Counted from the stretch's first letter, positions 1-7,623 are shown. The stretch: 16,699 nt of DNA from an uncultured Eubacteriales bacterium (GCA_900551265.1 URVL01000037.1:1-16699); one strand, 5' to 3'. Translations and numbers: made by a program. Notes: generated by a model not told the origin, from the letters alone.

Positions 1-1
1 T

Positions 2-682
2 CTTTTTTGGGATTTTGATGGTACGCTGGCCGAGGCACCGCATATCTGGAGCAATACGCTTTACCGTCTTCTCTTGGATACTGTGCCGGATTGTGACGTG
101 ACACTTGCCGACATTCGGCGCTATACGGCGTGTATTTTTCCATGGGATAGCCCGGACAAAGATCACGTTGCGGCAAAAGATGCCGGATGGTGGCGGTGCA
201 TGGAGCGTCGTTTTTTCATGATGTATCAGGAACTGGGCATAGGGGAAGAGGCTGCGCGTATGGCGTCGCGTGGCGTACGCCCGTGCCTGACAGACCCCGG
301 AAATTACCGGCTGTATCCGGACGCGCTTGACACGCTGTCCCGTTGCCGTATAATGGGGTATGCAAGTTATATTCTTTCAAACAATTTTCCAGATCTGGAA
401 GAGCTTGCCCATGCGCTGGGTATTTCGGCGTATGTAGACGGCTTTGCCGTGTCCGCATGCATAGGCTATGAAAAGCCCCGGCCTGAAATTTTTGAATATG
501 CGAAGAAATTGGCTGGGGAAGCGGAGCGCTATGTCATGATTGGAGACAACCCTGCTGCAGACATAGACGGCGGGAGAACGGCCGGTATGCGGACGATTCT
601 GGTCCATAAAGATGTGCCGTGCCGTGCGGATCGTGTTTGTAAAACGCTTGCGCAGATTCCGGAAGTCCTTGTGTCACTGTAG
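2..682 (+). CDS. HAD superfamily hydrolase (phosphatase-like), 5' end outside window
   Basis: The frame is open from the first bases of the window and already encodes the HAD nucleophile motif DFDGTLAE, so the true start lies only a few codons upstream of the window; the TTG at 74 is internal. The other HAD motifs are in order: the Ser of motif II in YILSNN, the Lys of motif III in GYEKPRPEIF, and the acidic motif IV in IGDNPAADIDGG. The roughly 100 residues between motifs I and II fit a helical cap, as in subfamily I enzymes of the phosphoglycolate phosphatase/YjjG type. These are cytosolic Mg-dependent hydrolases of small phosphate esters that use an aspartyl-phosphate intermediate. The substrate cannot be read from sequence. 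All catalytic residues visible here are intact. The gene is separated from the next operon by 166 bp containing a hairpin and a promoter. Confidence 0.9.
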   Translation, partial: LFWDFDGTLAEAPHIWSNTLYRLLLDTVPDCDVTLADIRRYTACIFPWDSPDKDHVAAKDAGWWRCMERRFFMMYQELGIGEEAARMASRGVRPCLTDPGNYRLYPDALDTLSRCRIMGYASYILSNNFPDLEELAHALGISAYVDGFAVSACIGYEKPRPEIFEYAKKLAGEAERYVMIGDNPAADIDGGRTAGMRTILVHKDVPCRADRVCKTLAQIPEVLVSL

Positions 683-750
683 TTGCACGGAAAGGCCTGC
701 CGGCTACAATAACATGGCATTATCTGTGGTAAAGCGCGATGGGCCGAATG

Positions 751-776
751 CTATCATGGCATGATAGGCTCTTTTT
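751..776 (+). terminator. Short hairpin terminator after the HAD gene
   Basis: CTATCAT (751-757) and ATGATAG (761-767) form a 7-bp stem with a GGC loop, followed by CTCTTTTT. A G-rich stretch at 741-745 could extend pairing with GGCTC after a bulge. It lies about 70 bp past the HAD stop codon and just upstream of the next promoter, so it fits a modest intrinsic terminator. It is weaker than the other terminators in this window. Confidence 0.55.
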
Positions 777-782
777 AAAGTG

Positions 783-824
783 GGTAAAATCTTTACCGTA
801 TCTTAAACACCGGCATGGTATAAT
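783..824 (+). promoter_or_regulatory. Extended -10 promoter with upstream palindrome, kinase/Ktr operon
   Basis: TATAAT at 819-824 is preceded by TG at 816-817, giving an extended -10 element (TGnTATAAT). No good -35 is found at 16-18 bp. Instead, the inverted repeat GGTAAA-ATC-TTTACC occupies 783-797, around position -35. A start near 831 would give a leader of under 20 nt carrying the GAGGGAGGGG ribosome binding site (835-844) before the ATG at 849. A missing -35 box with a palindrome in its place suggests activation by a DNA-binding protein. The KdpE-like regulator encoded in the operon is the obvious candidate, which is inference. Confidence 0.6.
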
Positions 825-848
825 GTCTCCTGCTGAGGGAGGGGAAGT

Positions 849-1907
849 ATGAGAGTACGAAATACCATAAAGGACGGCCTGCTTGTTGTATTAATATTAG
901 GCGTGTCTTTTATAACGGTGGTTTTGATGCAACGGTTTTTCCCGACGGAGGCAATTGCCCCAGTGGTTTTCGTCATGGCGGTATTTCTGGTCTCACTGGT
1001 GACGCACGGCTATACCTTCGGCATTGCCGCATCCTTTTTCAGTGTGCTCGCGGTCAATTTTGCCTTTACCTTTCCATACTTTGAGTTCAGTTTTTCACTG
1101 CCGGAAAATCTGTTTTCCGGAGTGGTCATGTTGTTTGTTGCAGTCATGACAAGTACGCTGACAACCAACCTCAAAAAGCAGGGCAGGATGCGCGCTGAAA
1201 ACGAAAATGAAAAGGTGCGTGCTAACTTGCTTCGCGCAGTTTCGCATGACCTTCGAACACCGCTTACCTCAATTTATGGATCTTGCTCGACAATTATGGA
1301 AAACTATGATTCTCTGGATAAGGAACAGCAGCTGAAGCTCCTTTCGGAGGTCTGCGGGGATGCGGTGTGGCTGAACCGTATGGTAGAGAACCTGTTGTCT
1401 GTCACACGGATAGACAGCGGAAAGGTGTCCATTACAAAAACGCCCACCGTTTTGGAGGAACTGATTGATACGGTCCTTGTAAAGTTTCGAAAGTATCACC
1501 CCGAACAGGCCGTAGAGGTGGATATTCCGGAATCGTTTATCATGATACCGATGGACTCCATTTTAATTGAGCAGGTTATCATTAATTTACTTGAGAACGC
1601 GGTTTACCATGCAAAGGGTATGACAAAGCTGATACTTCGAGTGTTTACCCTTGGCGATAAGGCGATCTTTGAGGTGGTTGATGATGGCTGCGGTATACCG
1701 AGGGAAAAACTGGACACGCTCTTTTCCGGTAATTTGCAAAGAGAAGTGTCCGTGGCGGACAGCAGCAGGCACAGCATGGGAATCGGGCTGTCGGTATGCG
1801 CTACGATTGTTAAGGCACATGGCGGAGATATTCAGGCGGAAAGTAAAGTGAATGTCGGAACAACATTTCGCTTTTCCTTAAAAGTGGAGGACACAGACCA
1901 TGAGTAA
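849..1907 (+). CDS. KdpD-like sensor histidine kinase lacking the N-terminal KdpD/USP domains
   Basis: This is a 352-residue membrane histidine kinase. Residues about 10-108 are hydrophobic and resemble the DUF4118 four-helix membrane region of KdpD. HisKA follows with the H-box SHDLRTPLTS (phospho-acceptor His133), then the ATPase domain with N-box NLLENAVYHA, G1 motif DDGCGIP and G2 motif GIGLSV. E. coli KdpD is about 900 residues and carries a large cytoplasmic KdpD plus USP-like sensor at its N terminus; both are absent here, and the protein begins almost directly with membrane helices. A GAGGGAGGGG site four bases before the ATG supports this start. The stop overlaps the response regulator start by 8 nt, so the pair is co-translated. 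From family and context it probably senses potassium or turgor and controls the downstream ktr genes. Confidence 0.9.
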   Translation: MRVRNTIKDGLLVVLILGVSFITVVLMQRFFPTEAIAPVVFVMAVFLVSLVTHGYTFGIAASFFSVLAVNFAFTFPYFEFSFSLPENLFSGVVMLFVAVMTSTLTTNLKKQGRMRAENENEKVRANLLRAVSHDLRTPLTSIYGSCSTIMENYDSLDKEQQLKLLSEVCGDAVWLNRMVENLLSVTRIDSGKVSITKTPTVLEELIDTVLVKFRKYHPEQAVEVDIPESFIMIPMDSILIEQVIINLLENAVYHAKGMTKLILRVFTLGDKAIFEVVDDGCGIPREKLDTLFSGNLQREVSVADSSRHSMGIGLSVCATIVKAHGGDIQAESKVNVGTTFRFSLKVEDTDHE

Positions 1908-2637
1908 CAACAAATATAAAATACTGGTGGTGGAAGACGACGTCAATATTTGCAGCTTTGTGTACACGTTATTGAATACAAACGGCTATCAGGTTTTGAC
2001 GGCAGGAACCTGTGATATGGGAGAAGCTCTGTTTTTGTCGTATAACCCTGACCTTGTCATATTAGACCTGGGCCTCCCGGATCGGGACGGCCTTGCCTTT
2101 ATTCAAACGGTTCGAACGGAATATCTCACGCCGATTATTGTACTTTCGGCAAGAACCGCAGAACGGGACAAGATAGAAGCCTTGGACTATGGCGCCAATG
2201 ATTATGTTACCAAGCCCTTCGGAACAGGGGAACTGCTGGCGCGTGTCAGGGCTGCTTTGCGGTCCGGTCGGCATGGCGCGGCGGCTGGGGCATTGCCTGG
2301 AGGAAAGTTTACGGCACGGGGGCTTGTAATTGATTATGACCGGCGGCTGGTTTTTATCAATGGTCAGGAAATCAAGCTGACGCAGACGGAGTATAACATC
2401 GTTGCCTTTTTATCGGAATATTCAGGGCGCGTAATGACCTATGCGGCAATTGCCCGCGCCATATGGGGCGGTGCAGATGACGGAAGCACGAAAAAGCTTC
2501 AGGTTAATATGGCGAACATTCGCAAGAAGTTTGGAAGCCGTCCAGGAGACAACCCATACATTCTCAATGAGCTCGGCGTAGGCTATCGGATGATTGACGA
2601 GGATGCGGAACAGGACCCGATGTCTCGAGAATCCTGA
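1900..2637 (+). CDS. KdpE-like OmpR/PhoB-family response regulator
   Basis: This 245-residue protein has an N-terminal receiver domain (about residues 5-120) with the acidic pair after ILVVEDD, phospho-acceptor Asp56 in VILDLGLPD, Ser83 and Lys105 in YVTKPF. The C-terminal winged-helix DNA-binding domain (about 135-233) includes the typical KLTQTEYNIVAFL and GVGYRM segments. The closest well-known relative is KdpE, which fits the KdpD-type kinase immediately upstream. The ATG overlaps the kinase stop codon, and a GGAGG sits within the end of the kinase gene. It probably binds the palindrome in its own operon promoter and activates ktr expression, which is inference. There is no kdpFABC in the window, so its target appears to be Ktr here. 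The last dozen residues after the winged helix are acidic and not conserved in the family. Confidence 0.92.
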   Translation: MSNNKYKILVVEDDVNICSFVYTLLNTNGYQVLTAGTCDMGEALFLSYNPDLVILDLGLPDRDGLAFIQTVRTEYLTPIIVLSARTAERDKIEALDYGANDYVTKPFGTGELLARVRAALRSGRHGAAAGALPGGKFTARGLVIDYDRRLVFINGQEIKLTQTEYNIVAFLSEYSGRVMTYAAIARAIWGGADDGSTKKLQVNMANIRKKFGSRPGDNPYILNELGVGYRMIDEDAEQDPMSRES

Positions 2638-2678
2638 GATTCGTATTCTGTTTGATATTTTCACATAGAAGGTGAAGC

Positions 2679-3977
2679 ATGATTAAACTAATCAAAAAAC
2701 AGTCCCCCGGACGGATTATCGCCCTGGGCTTTGCATTTGTAATTCTGCTCGGTTCGGTACTGCTCAGCCTGCCGTGCAGCATTCAAGACGGCGTTACGGT
2801 ACGTTATATTGACGCTCTTTATACTTCCACCAGCGCTGTTTGCGTCACCGGATTGATTGCGATTGACGCCGGCGATACGTTTACTCCGCTGGGACAGTTT
2901 TTCCTTGCTGCGTTGATACAGATCGGTGGTCTGGGCGTAACCACGGTTGGCGCGGGAATCATATTGGCAATGGGCAGAAAGGTAAATCTGAAAGGGCGGT
3001 ACATTATTCGCGAGGCAATGAACCTAGACTCGGGAAAGGGAATTGTCCGTTTTCTAAAAAGCGTTTTTTTGACAACACTGGCATTTGAACTGGCCGGCGC
3101 GCTTCTGAGTTTTCTCGTATTTATTCAGGATTATCCGCCGCTTCGTGCAATTGGAATCAGCCTGTTTCATTCGGTTGCCGCGTTCAATAACTCCGGGTTT
3201 GATATTCTCGGCAATTTGCAGAACCTGATACCTTATCAGGATAATATTCTGCTAAATCTGGTGACCTGCGGCCTGATTATCTTTGGTGGAATTGGTTTTC
3301 TCGTAATTCGTGAAATAGTCACCAAACGCTTTCATTGGAAAAAGTTTTCCATGCACACAAAAGTGGTTCTTTCCATGAGCGCAATTTTGATTGTGACCGG
3401 TGCGATACTCATTAAATTGACGGAAAATGTCACTTGGCTTGGCGCTTTCTTTCACAGCGTTTCGGCCAGAACGGCCGGTTTCTCTACATATCCGCTCGGC
3501 GAATTCTCAAATGCCGGACTGTTCGTCCTGACTGCGCTGATGTTCATCGGCGCATCTCCCGGGTCCACAGGCGGCGGTATAAAAACCAGCACTTTTTTTG
3601 TGCTTCTGCAAGGCATTAAGGCGGCTGCGACGAATAAGTCGGAGAAGGCCTTTCGCTATGCTATCCCGTCGGATGCGTTTAGAAAGGCCACAATTATTAC
3701 GTTGATCGCGCTGTGTGTTGTGATAACCGGTACTTATTTGATGGTAATTATGGAACCCGACATCTCGCTGATGGATGCGCTGTTTGAAGTGACCAGCGCA
3801 TTTGGAACGGTCGGTTTGTCCACCGGTATTACAACGGGTTTATCTGATGGTAGCAAACTGCTCTCCATTTTAGTGATGTATATTGGAAGACTTGGACCGC
3901 TGACTATCGCGTCCCTGTGGTATTTCACAAGAGGCGAGCGTACCAGCTATCCGGAAGGAAATATAGCGATTGGTTAA
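2679..3977 (+). CDS. ktrB: Ktr/Trk potassium uptake channel subunit KtrB
   Basis: This is a 432-residue polytopic membrane protein of the TrkH/KtrB superfamily. Four channel-like repeats are visible, each with a filter glycine: SAVCVTGL (Gly58), FNNSGFD (Gly173), ARTAGFST (Gly267) and SAFGTVGLS (Gly379). The glycine-rich SPGSTGGG loop (about 293-300) matches the intramembrane gate loop of KtrB, and YIGRLGPLT is the conserved C-terminal helix motif. The length favours KtrB over TrkH, which is about 480 residues. It forms the dimeric membrane channel for K+ (often Na+-coupled) and is opened by the cytosolic KtrA ring. The AGAAGGTGAAGC before the ATG acts as ribosome binding site. It lies 41 bp after the response regulator and 16 bp before ktrA. 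All filter glycines are intact, so it looks functional. Confidence 0.95.
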   Translation: MIKLIKKQSPGRIIALGFAFVILLGSVLLSLPCSIQDGVTVRYIDALYTSTSAVCVTGLIAIDAGDTFTPLGQFFLAALIQIGGLGVTTVGAGIILAMGRKVNLKGRYIIREAMNLDSGKGIVRFLKSVFLTTLAFELAGALLSFLVFIQDYPPLRAIGISLFHSVAAFNNSGFDILGNLQNLIPYQDNILLNLVTCGLIIFGGIGFLVIREIVTKRFHWKKFSMHTKVVLSMSAILIVTGAILIKLTENVTWLGAFFHSVSARTAGFSTYPLGEFSNAGLFVLTALMFIGASPGSTGGGIKTSTFFVLLQGIKAAATNKSEKAFRYAIPSDAFRKATIITLIALCVVITGTYLMVIMEPDISLMDALFEVTSAFGTVGLSTGITTGLSDGSKLLSILVMYIGRLGPLTIASLWYFTRGERTSYPEGNIAIG

Positions 3978-3993
3978 TCTGGGAGGAAGGAAA

Positions 3994-4674
3994 ATGTTTA
4001 ACAGAAATAGAAGAGACAGAGATACATACGGAATTGTCGGATTAGGGCGTTTTGGCCATGCCCTGGCAATGGAACTTGCCGCTTCCGGCGCCGACCTGCT
4101 CGTCTTAGACAGGGACGAAGAAAAGGTCAGAGAAATTCGGGAATATACGGAGAATGCCTATGTGGTGAAAAGTCTGGACAAAAAGTCTCTGGCCGAGACA
4201 GGCATTCAAAATTGCGATGTGGCGGTAGTCTGTATTGGAGAGCAAATGGACACTTCGATTCTGACAACGCTGAATTTGGTCAGTTTGGGCGTCCCGACTG
4301 TTATTTCAAAGGCAACCAGCGTGGAACACGGCGAAATCTTGGAAAAATTGGGCGCGGGCGTTGTGTATCCGGAGCGCGATATGGCGGTTCGGCTTGCACA
4401 TCGTCTGGAAACGTCCAGAATGCTGGACTTTATTCAGTTAAGCGAACAACTGGACATCTCCAAACAGATGGTCCCCGACAGGATTATTGGAAAAACGGTG
4501 CAGGCAGCCGACCTGCGTGGTTTGTTTGGCGTCAATATCATTGCAATAGAAAATGGAGGTGTCTTAATGGAGACGATTAAGCCCGATTATGTATTTAGAA
4601 AAGGAGATATTTTGTTCGTTTCCGGCAATAAAACCGGGTTAAATAGTTTATCCGAGTGGGCGGAGGAAGCATGA
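3994..4674 (+). CDS. ktrA: Potassium uptake regulatory subunit KtrA (RCK domain protein)
   Basis: This is a 226-residue cytosolic RCK protein. The N-terminal Rossmann domain has YGIVGLGRFG (Gly16, Gly18, Gly21) and Asp39 at the end of the second strand, which fits NAD(H)/adenine-nucleotide binding. The C-terminal RCK_C (TrkA-C) domain, about residues 135-223, ends with the typical YVFRKGDILFVSG stretch. KtrA forms an octameric ring on the cytosolic face of KtrB and gates it in response to nucleotides, with the C-terminal lobe a known c-di-AMP site in Bacillota. The start at 3994 was chosen over an upstream TTG at 3970 because GGGAGGAAGG lies directly before this ATG and the TTG overlaps ktrB. 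The stop codon overlaps the next ATG (ATGA), so translation is coupled to the DUF368 gene. Confidence 0.94.
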   Translation: MFNRNRRDRDTYGIVGLGRFGHALAMELAASGADLLVLDRDEEKVREIREYTENAYVVKSLDKKSLAETGIQNCDVAVVCIGEQMDTSILTTLNLVSLGVPTVISKATSVEHGEILEKLGAGVVYPERDMAVRLAHRLETSRMLDFIQLSEQLDISKQMVPDRIIGKTVQAADLRGLFGVNIIAIENGGVLMETIKPDYVFRKGDILFVSGNKTGLNSLSEWAEEA

Positions 4675-5516
4675 CCGGTAAGAAAAATGCCATTCCATAT
4701 CTCGTTCTCGTGCTGAAAGGTGTCGTTGTCGGCTTTGGCGCAATTATGCCTGGAATCAGCGGAGGTACGTTATGCGTGGCGTTTGGCATGTACAGACCTT
4801 TGCTTAACGTGTTCTCCAATCCCGTAAAAACGCTGAGAGAAGACGGATGGAAGCTCTTTGCATTTGTATTGGGCGCGGGATTAGGCTTTGTCGGCCTGTC
4901 TGGTCTGGCAGGGTGGTTAATGGAAAAAAACAGTCAGTTGATTACCTGCGTATTTATTGGTTTCATTCTCGGCACGATACCGGAGCTGTGGAAAGATGCC
5001 GGAGAGCAGGGGAGAAAACGGTCTTCCTATATTTCTATGGGTGCCGGCTTCTTCATATTGCTTGGCGTTTTATTATTGCTTCGATCTAATGGCGGTGTTG
5101 CCATAACGCCCGGCATTGGAGGCTTTCTTTTCTGTGGTGTGATGTGGGGCATTAGCTTTATTGTACCGGGACTTAGTTCTTCAACGCTGCTGATCTTTTT
5201 TGGACTGTATCAACCGATGCTGGAGGGCATTTCAAGACTTTCCATGCCGGTGCTGCTCCCCCTGGCGGCCGGCGTTGGACTCTGTCTGTTGCTGCTTCCA
5301 CGTGCTGTGAATGCACTTTACCGGAGATGGTATTCGCAAATTTCACATGCAATTATTGGTGTCGTTTTAGCAAGCACCGTATCGGTAATTCCGGCAGACC
5401 TGTTCCGCTCCCTTTCCGGTGCATGGACGGGTATAATTGCCGTCATAGCAGGCTGTGCCGTCTCTTATGCGGCGGGGAGGGCGTGCGCGCGCTTGGGACA
5501 GGATGAAAAATCGTGA
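4671..5516 (+). CDS. DUF368 polytopic membrane protein (PopT-like undecaprenyl-phosphate translocase family)
   Basis: This 281-residue protein has about eight hydrophobic segments. Two related motifs, one in each half, mark the family's internal repeat: IMPGISGGTLCVAFGMY near the N terminus and IVPGLSSSTLLIFFGLY around residue 170. DUF368 includes PopT, reported as an undecaprenyl-phosphate translocase that returns the lipid carrier across the membrane for cell-wall synthesis. That function is inferred here by family only. The ATG at 4671 overlaps the ktrA stop (ATGA) and is preceded by CGGAGGAAGC; an in-frame GTG at 4656 lies inside ktrA and is less likely. It is the last gene of the operon and is followed by a strong terminator. 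Coupling to ktrA suggests matched expression with potassium uptake, perhaps because translocation depends on membrane potential. Confidence 0.9.
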   Translation: MTGKKNAIPYLVLVLKGVVVGFGAIMPGISGGTLCVAFGMYRPLLNVFSNPVKTLREDGWKLFAFVLGAGLGFVGLSGLAGWLMEKNSQLITCVFIGFILGTIPELWKDAGEQGRKRSSYISMGAGFFILLGVLLLLRSNGGVAITPGIGGFLFCGVMWGISFIVPGLSSSTLLIFFGLYQPMLEGISRLSMPVLLPLAAGVGLCLLLLPRAVNALYRRWYSQISHAIIGVVLASTVSVIPADLFRSLSGAWTGIIAVIAGCAVSYAAGRACARLGQDEKS

Positions 5517-5570
5517 CGATGCGGATATTTTAAAAGCTCAGTTTCTGTAGCAGATTTTATACAGTATAGA

Positions 5571-5617
5571 AAGAAGCCAATCAATTTGCAAATTGATTGG
5601 CTTCTTATTTTAATTTT
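5571..5617 (+). terminator. Rho-independent terminator of the kinase-Ktr-DUF368 operon
   Basis: AAGAAGCCAATCAATTT (5571-5587) pairs with its perfect complement at 5590-5606 around a GC centre, making a 36-bp perfect palindrome (effective loop about four bases), followed by the T-rich ATTTTAATTTT. It lies 54 bp after the DUF368 stop. The left side lacks a T-tract for the opposite strand, so it mainly serves rightward transcripts. The rest of 5517-5712 holds nothing else I recognise. Confidence 0.9.
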
Positions 5618-5712
5618 AAACCATATGCTTCAATAGATCTTTTTTTGCCCGGACTACAGTTATGTCCCGCAATGTAACAGAAAACTGCACCATAAAATAC
5701 CGGATATTTTCT

Positions 5713-6405
5713 TTATTTCCTGGACTCGGCCGCTTTGTTAATACAGGTGATGGCGTTCAAACTGCGTGGATAACCAATATATGGCAGACACTGGGAGACG
5801 ACCCTTATAAGAAATGCGGCGTCGTTTCCCAAATTCATATTGCCGCCTGCATGGGCAATGAGTTGTGGTTCACAACCGCCCTGAGCCGCTAAAAAGCAAA
5901 AGGTGATCATCTCGCGCTGTGCGAGCGTGAGCCCGGTACGGGTATAGTAATCTCCAAAGCAGTTTGCTGCCAACCATCGATTGATGTGTCCGTTTTTCCA
6001 GGCGTCTTTCATTCCTTCGCCGAAAATTTCCACCTGTGTCTGCGCCCCTTTTTCCAAACGATCCTGCATGGTTGTAGTTGCCTGCCCTTCCAAAGGAAGC
6101 TGCACACCTCGGGCAGTTAAAATCCGGTTTGTTGTCTCAAGGAAGGGGAGGACCCTGCCGATTCCCAGATAATCTACAGACTGGTAGACGATTTCTTTTA
6201 TCATAACCGGGTTCAAGCCGGCATCTAAGGCCCGGGAAAGCGCAAATTCAAATGCATCGACACCCTGACAACCCAGCAGAGCGCTGAGAATTGCCATATA
6301 CCGGGTCTCTTCGTCAAGCTGCTGTCCTTCCTCGTTAACGACTTCCGTAAAAGCAAAATGTGTAAAGCGTTCTATGAATTCCGGATCGGTTTCACGATAG
6401 TTCAT
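5713..6405 (-). CDS. Carboxymuconolactone decarboxylase (CMD/AhpD-fold) family protein, two CMD repeats
   Basis: This 230-residue cytosolic protein has two CMD-type helical repeats: about residues 30-95 (MAILSALLGCQGVDAFEF) and about 155-225 (MITFCFLAAQGGCEPQLIAH). Members act as decarboxylases, as AhpD-type peroxidase partners or as uncharacterised redox proteins. The CxxC pair needed for AhpD peroxidase chemistry is absent: each repeat keeps one cysteine (Cys46, Cys178), and the second also keeps His185. Disulfide-exchange activity of the AhpD kind is therefore doubtful. The ATG overlaps the stop of the aldo/keto reductase (ATGA), with AAGGAGG inside the reductase end, so the two are translationally coupled. 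In Clostridia this family often sits beside aldo/keto reductases and flavodoxins. The substrate is unknown. Confidence 0.88.
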   Translation of the reverse strand: MNYRETDPEFIERFTHFAFTEVVNEEGQQLDEETRYMAILSALLGCQGVDAFEFALSRALDAGLNPVMIKEIVYQSVDYLGIGRVLPFLETTNRILTARGVQLPLEGQATTTMQDRLEKGAQTQVEIFGEGMKDAWKNGHINRWLAANCFGDYYTRTGLTLAQREMITFCFLAAQGGCEPQLIAHAGGNMNLGNDAAFLIRVVSQCLPYIGYPRSLNAITCINKAAESRK

Positions 6406-7463
6406 GATAAAACCTCCTTATCTTTTTCGATTTCCTGATTTCCAGTAGACCACACTTGTTGTTTTCCAGCGCGCACGGGAGTATTCTGTGCCATAACGCC
6501 CACCAGCTTGTGAGGAACGTATGGCTCTTCCAGATATGCCGTCTCTTCGTCGTCCAATATCAGGCTTGTGGCTTTTGCAGCGCCTTCTATGTGGTGTAGC
6601 TTGGTGGCGCCTACCACCGGGGCGGTTACCTTGGTGAGGAGCCATGCCAGCGAAATCTCTGTCATGGATACGCCGCGCCTCTCCGCCAACTCTGCCACGC
6701 GCCGGACAATTACGGCATCCTGCTGGGCCGTGGCGTCGTATTTAAACTTTGCATACCTGTCTTCCTCAAGGCGCTTGGAGAATTCGCCCGGGAGACGGGA
6801 AAGCCGTCCTCCAGCCAGAGCACTGTACGGTGTCATTGCGATCCGGTCCTCGGCACAGAGCTTTGCCATCTCCCGCTCTTCTTCGCGGAAGATCAAATTG
6901 TAGTGACCCTGAACAGAGACAATTTTTGCAAATCCCTCTTTTTCTGCCAATGCATTCGCCTTGGCCAGTTGATAGGCAAAGCAGTTAGAAATACCGATAT
7001 ATCGAACTTTTCCTGCTTTTATGACCCGGTTGAGCCCATCCATAATATCGTAGAGTGGGGTTTGATAATCCCACATATGGTAGATATACAGGTCTATATA
7101 CTCCAGCCCCAGGTTTCTGAGACTGGTATTGACCATCCGTTCAATGTGTTGCTGTCCGCTAATTCCGGCGGCGATTTCTTCCTGCGTACGAGGCAGGAAT
7201 TTGGTGGCGACAACGACGTCATCCCGTCTTGCAAAATCACGAAGTGCCCGGCCCAAATACTGTTCGCTGGTACCGCTTTGATAGGCGACGGCAGTATCGA
7301 AAAAGTTGACGCCCAATTCCAGTCCACGCTTGATAATTTCCCGTGAGTGCTCCTCGTCCAGTGTCCAGGTATGCTGGCCTTGTTTTGCGTCTCCGAATCC
7401 CATACATCCCATACAGATGCGGGAAACTTTCAATTCCGATTCACCAAGTCTTGTATATTGCAT
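6402..7463 (-). CDS. Aldo/keto reductase (YajO/YhdN-like)
   Basis: This 353-residue TIM-barrel, NADPH-dependent oxidoreductase reduces aldehydes or ketones in the cytosol. The start MQYTRLGESELKVSRICMG is characteristic. The catalytic tetrad is complete: Asp56 in FFDTAVAY, Tyr61, Lys88 in VVATKF and His129 in YIYHMWD. The NADPH-binding end (VVGATKLHHIEGA) and the preceding ISLAWLL helix are also present. AAGGAGG ten bases before the ATG supports the start. The last 25 residues after QNTPVRAG are polar and go beyond the family core. It is coupled by overlap to the CMD-family gene downstream and lies 160 bp after the alpha/beta hydrolase gene. Together with the flavodoxin lipoprotein this suggests a redox or carbonyl-detoxification cluster, but the physiological substrate cannot be inferred. 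Confidence 0.94.
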   Translation of the reverse strand: MQYTRLGESELKVSRICMGCMGFGDAKQGQHTWTLDEEHSREIIKRGLELGVNFFDTAVAYQSGTSEQYLGRALRDFARRDDVVVATKFLPRTQEEIAAGISGQQHIERMVNTSLRNLGLEYIDLYIYHMWDYQTPLYDIMDGLNRVIKAGKVRYIGISNCFAYQLAKANALAEKEGFAKIVSVQGHYNLIFREEEREMAKLCAEDRIAMTPYSALAGGRLSRLPGEFSKRLEEDRYAKFKYDATAQQDAVIVRRVAELAERRGVSMTEISLAWLLTKVTAPVVGATKLHHIEGAAKATSLILDDEETAYLEEPYVPHKLVGVMAQNTPVRAGKQQVWSTGNQEIEKDKEVLS

Positions 7464-7623
7464 GTTAGATACGCCTCCTTATTTTCATGGGGTTAGCCGT
7501 TGACAGGTGCCTGACTCACCGTGATGTGAGAAAACGCGCCGCTTGACACGCTCCTGGTCTGAAATGTTAATTCTAAAGTGTAAGCCAAACAGGTCGCACC
7601 GGATTTGTTGTGTATGGGCTGGA
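7464..7623. other. GC-rich intergenic stretch with short inverted repeats, possible repeat element
   Basis: These 160 bp lie between the hydrolase stop and the reductase ribosome binding site. About 7500-7560 is GC-rich and contains CTCAC/GTGAG arms (7515-7530 region) and a nearly symmetric CAGGTGCCTG (about 7504-7513). A TTGACA-like box near 7543 points rightward, away from the reductase gene, with no gene to serve. I see no convincing leftward promoter. It may be a small dispersed repeat or simply a spacer with RNA structure. Confidence 0.3.

Noticed and set aside
5571..5606. Perfect 36-bp palindrome considered as a protein-binding site or mobile-element end
   Set aside because: Its position 54 bp after the last gene of an operon and the following T-rich run fit an intrinsic terminator better.
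7543..7570. TTGACA with a TGTTAA box facing right in the 7464-7623 spacer
   Set aside because: There is no rightward gene downstream for several kilobases; the match is probably chance or part of a repeat.
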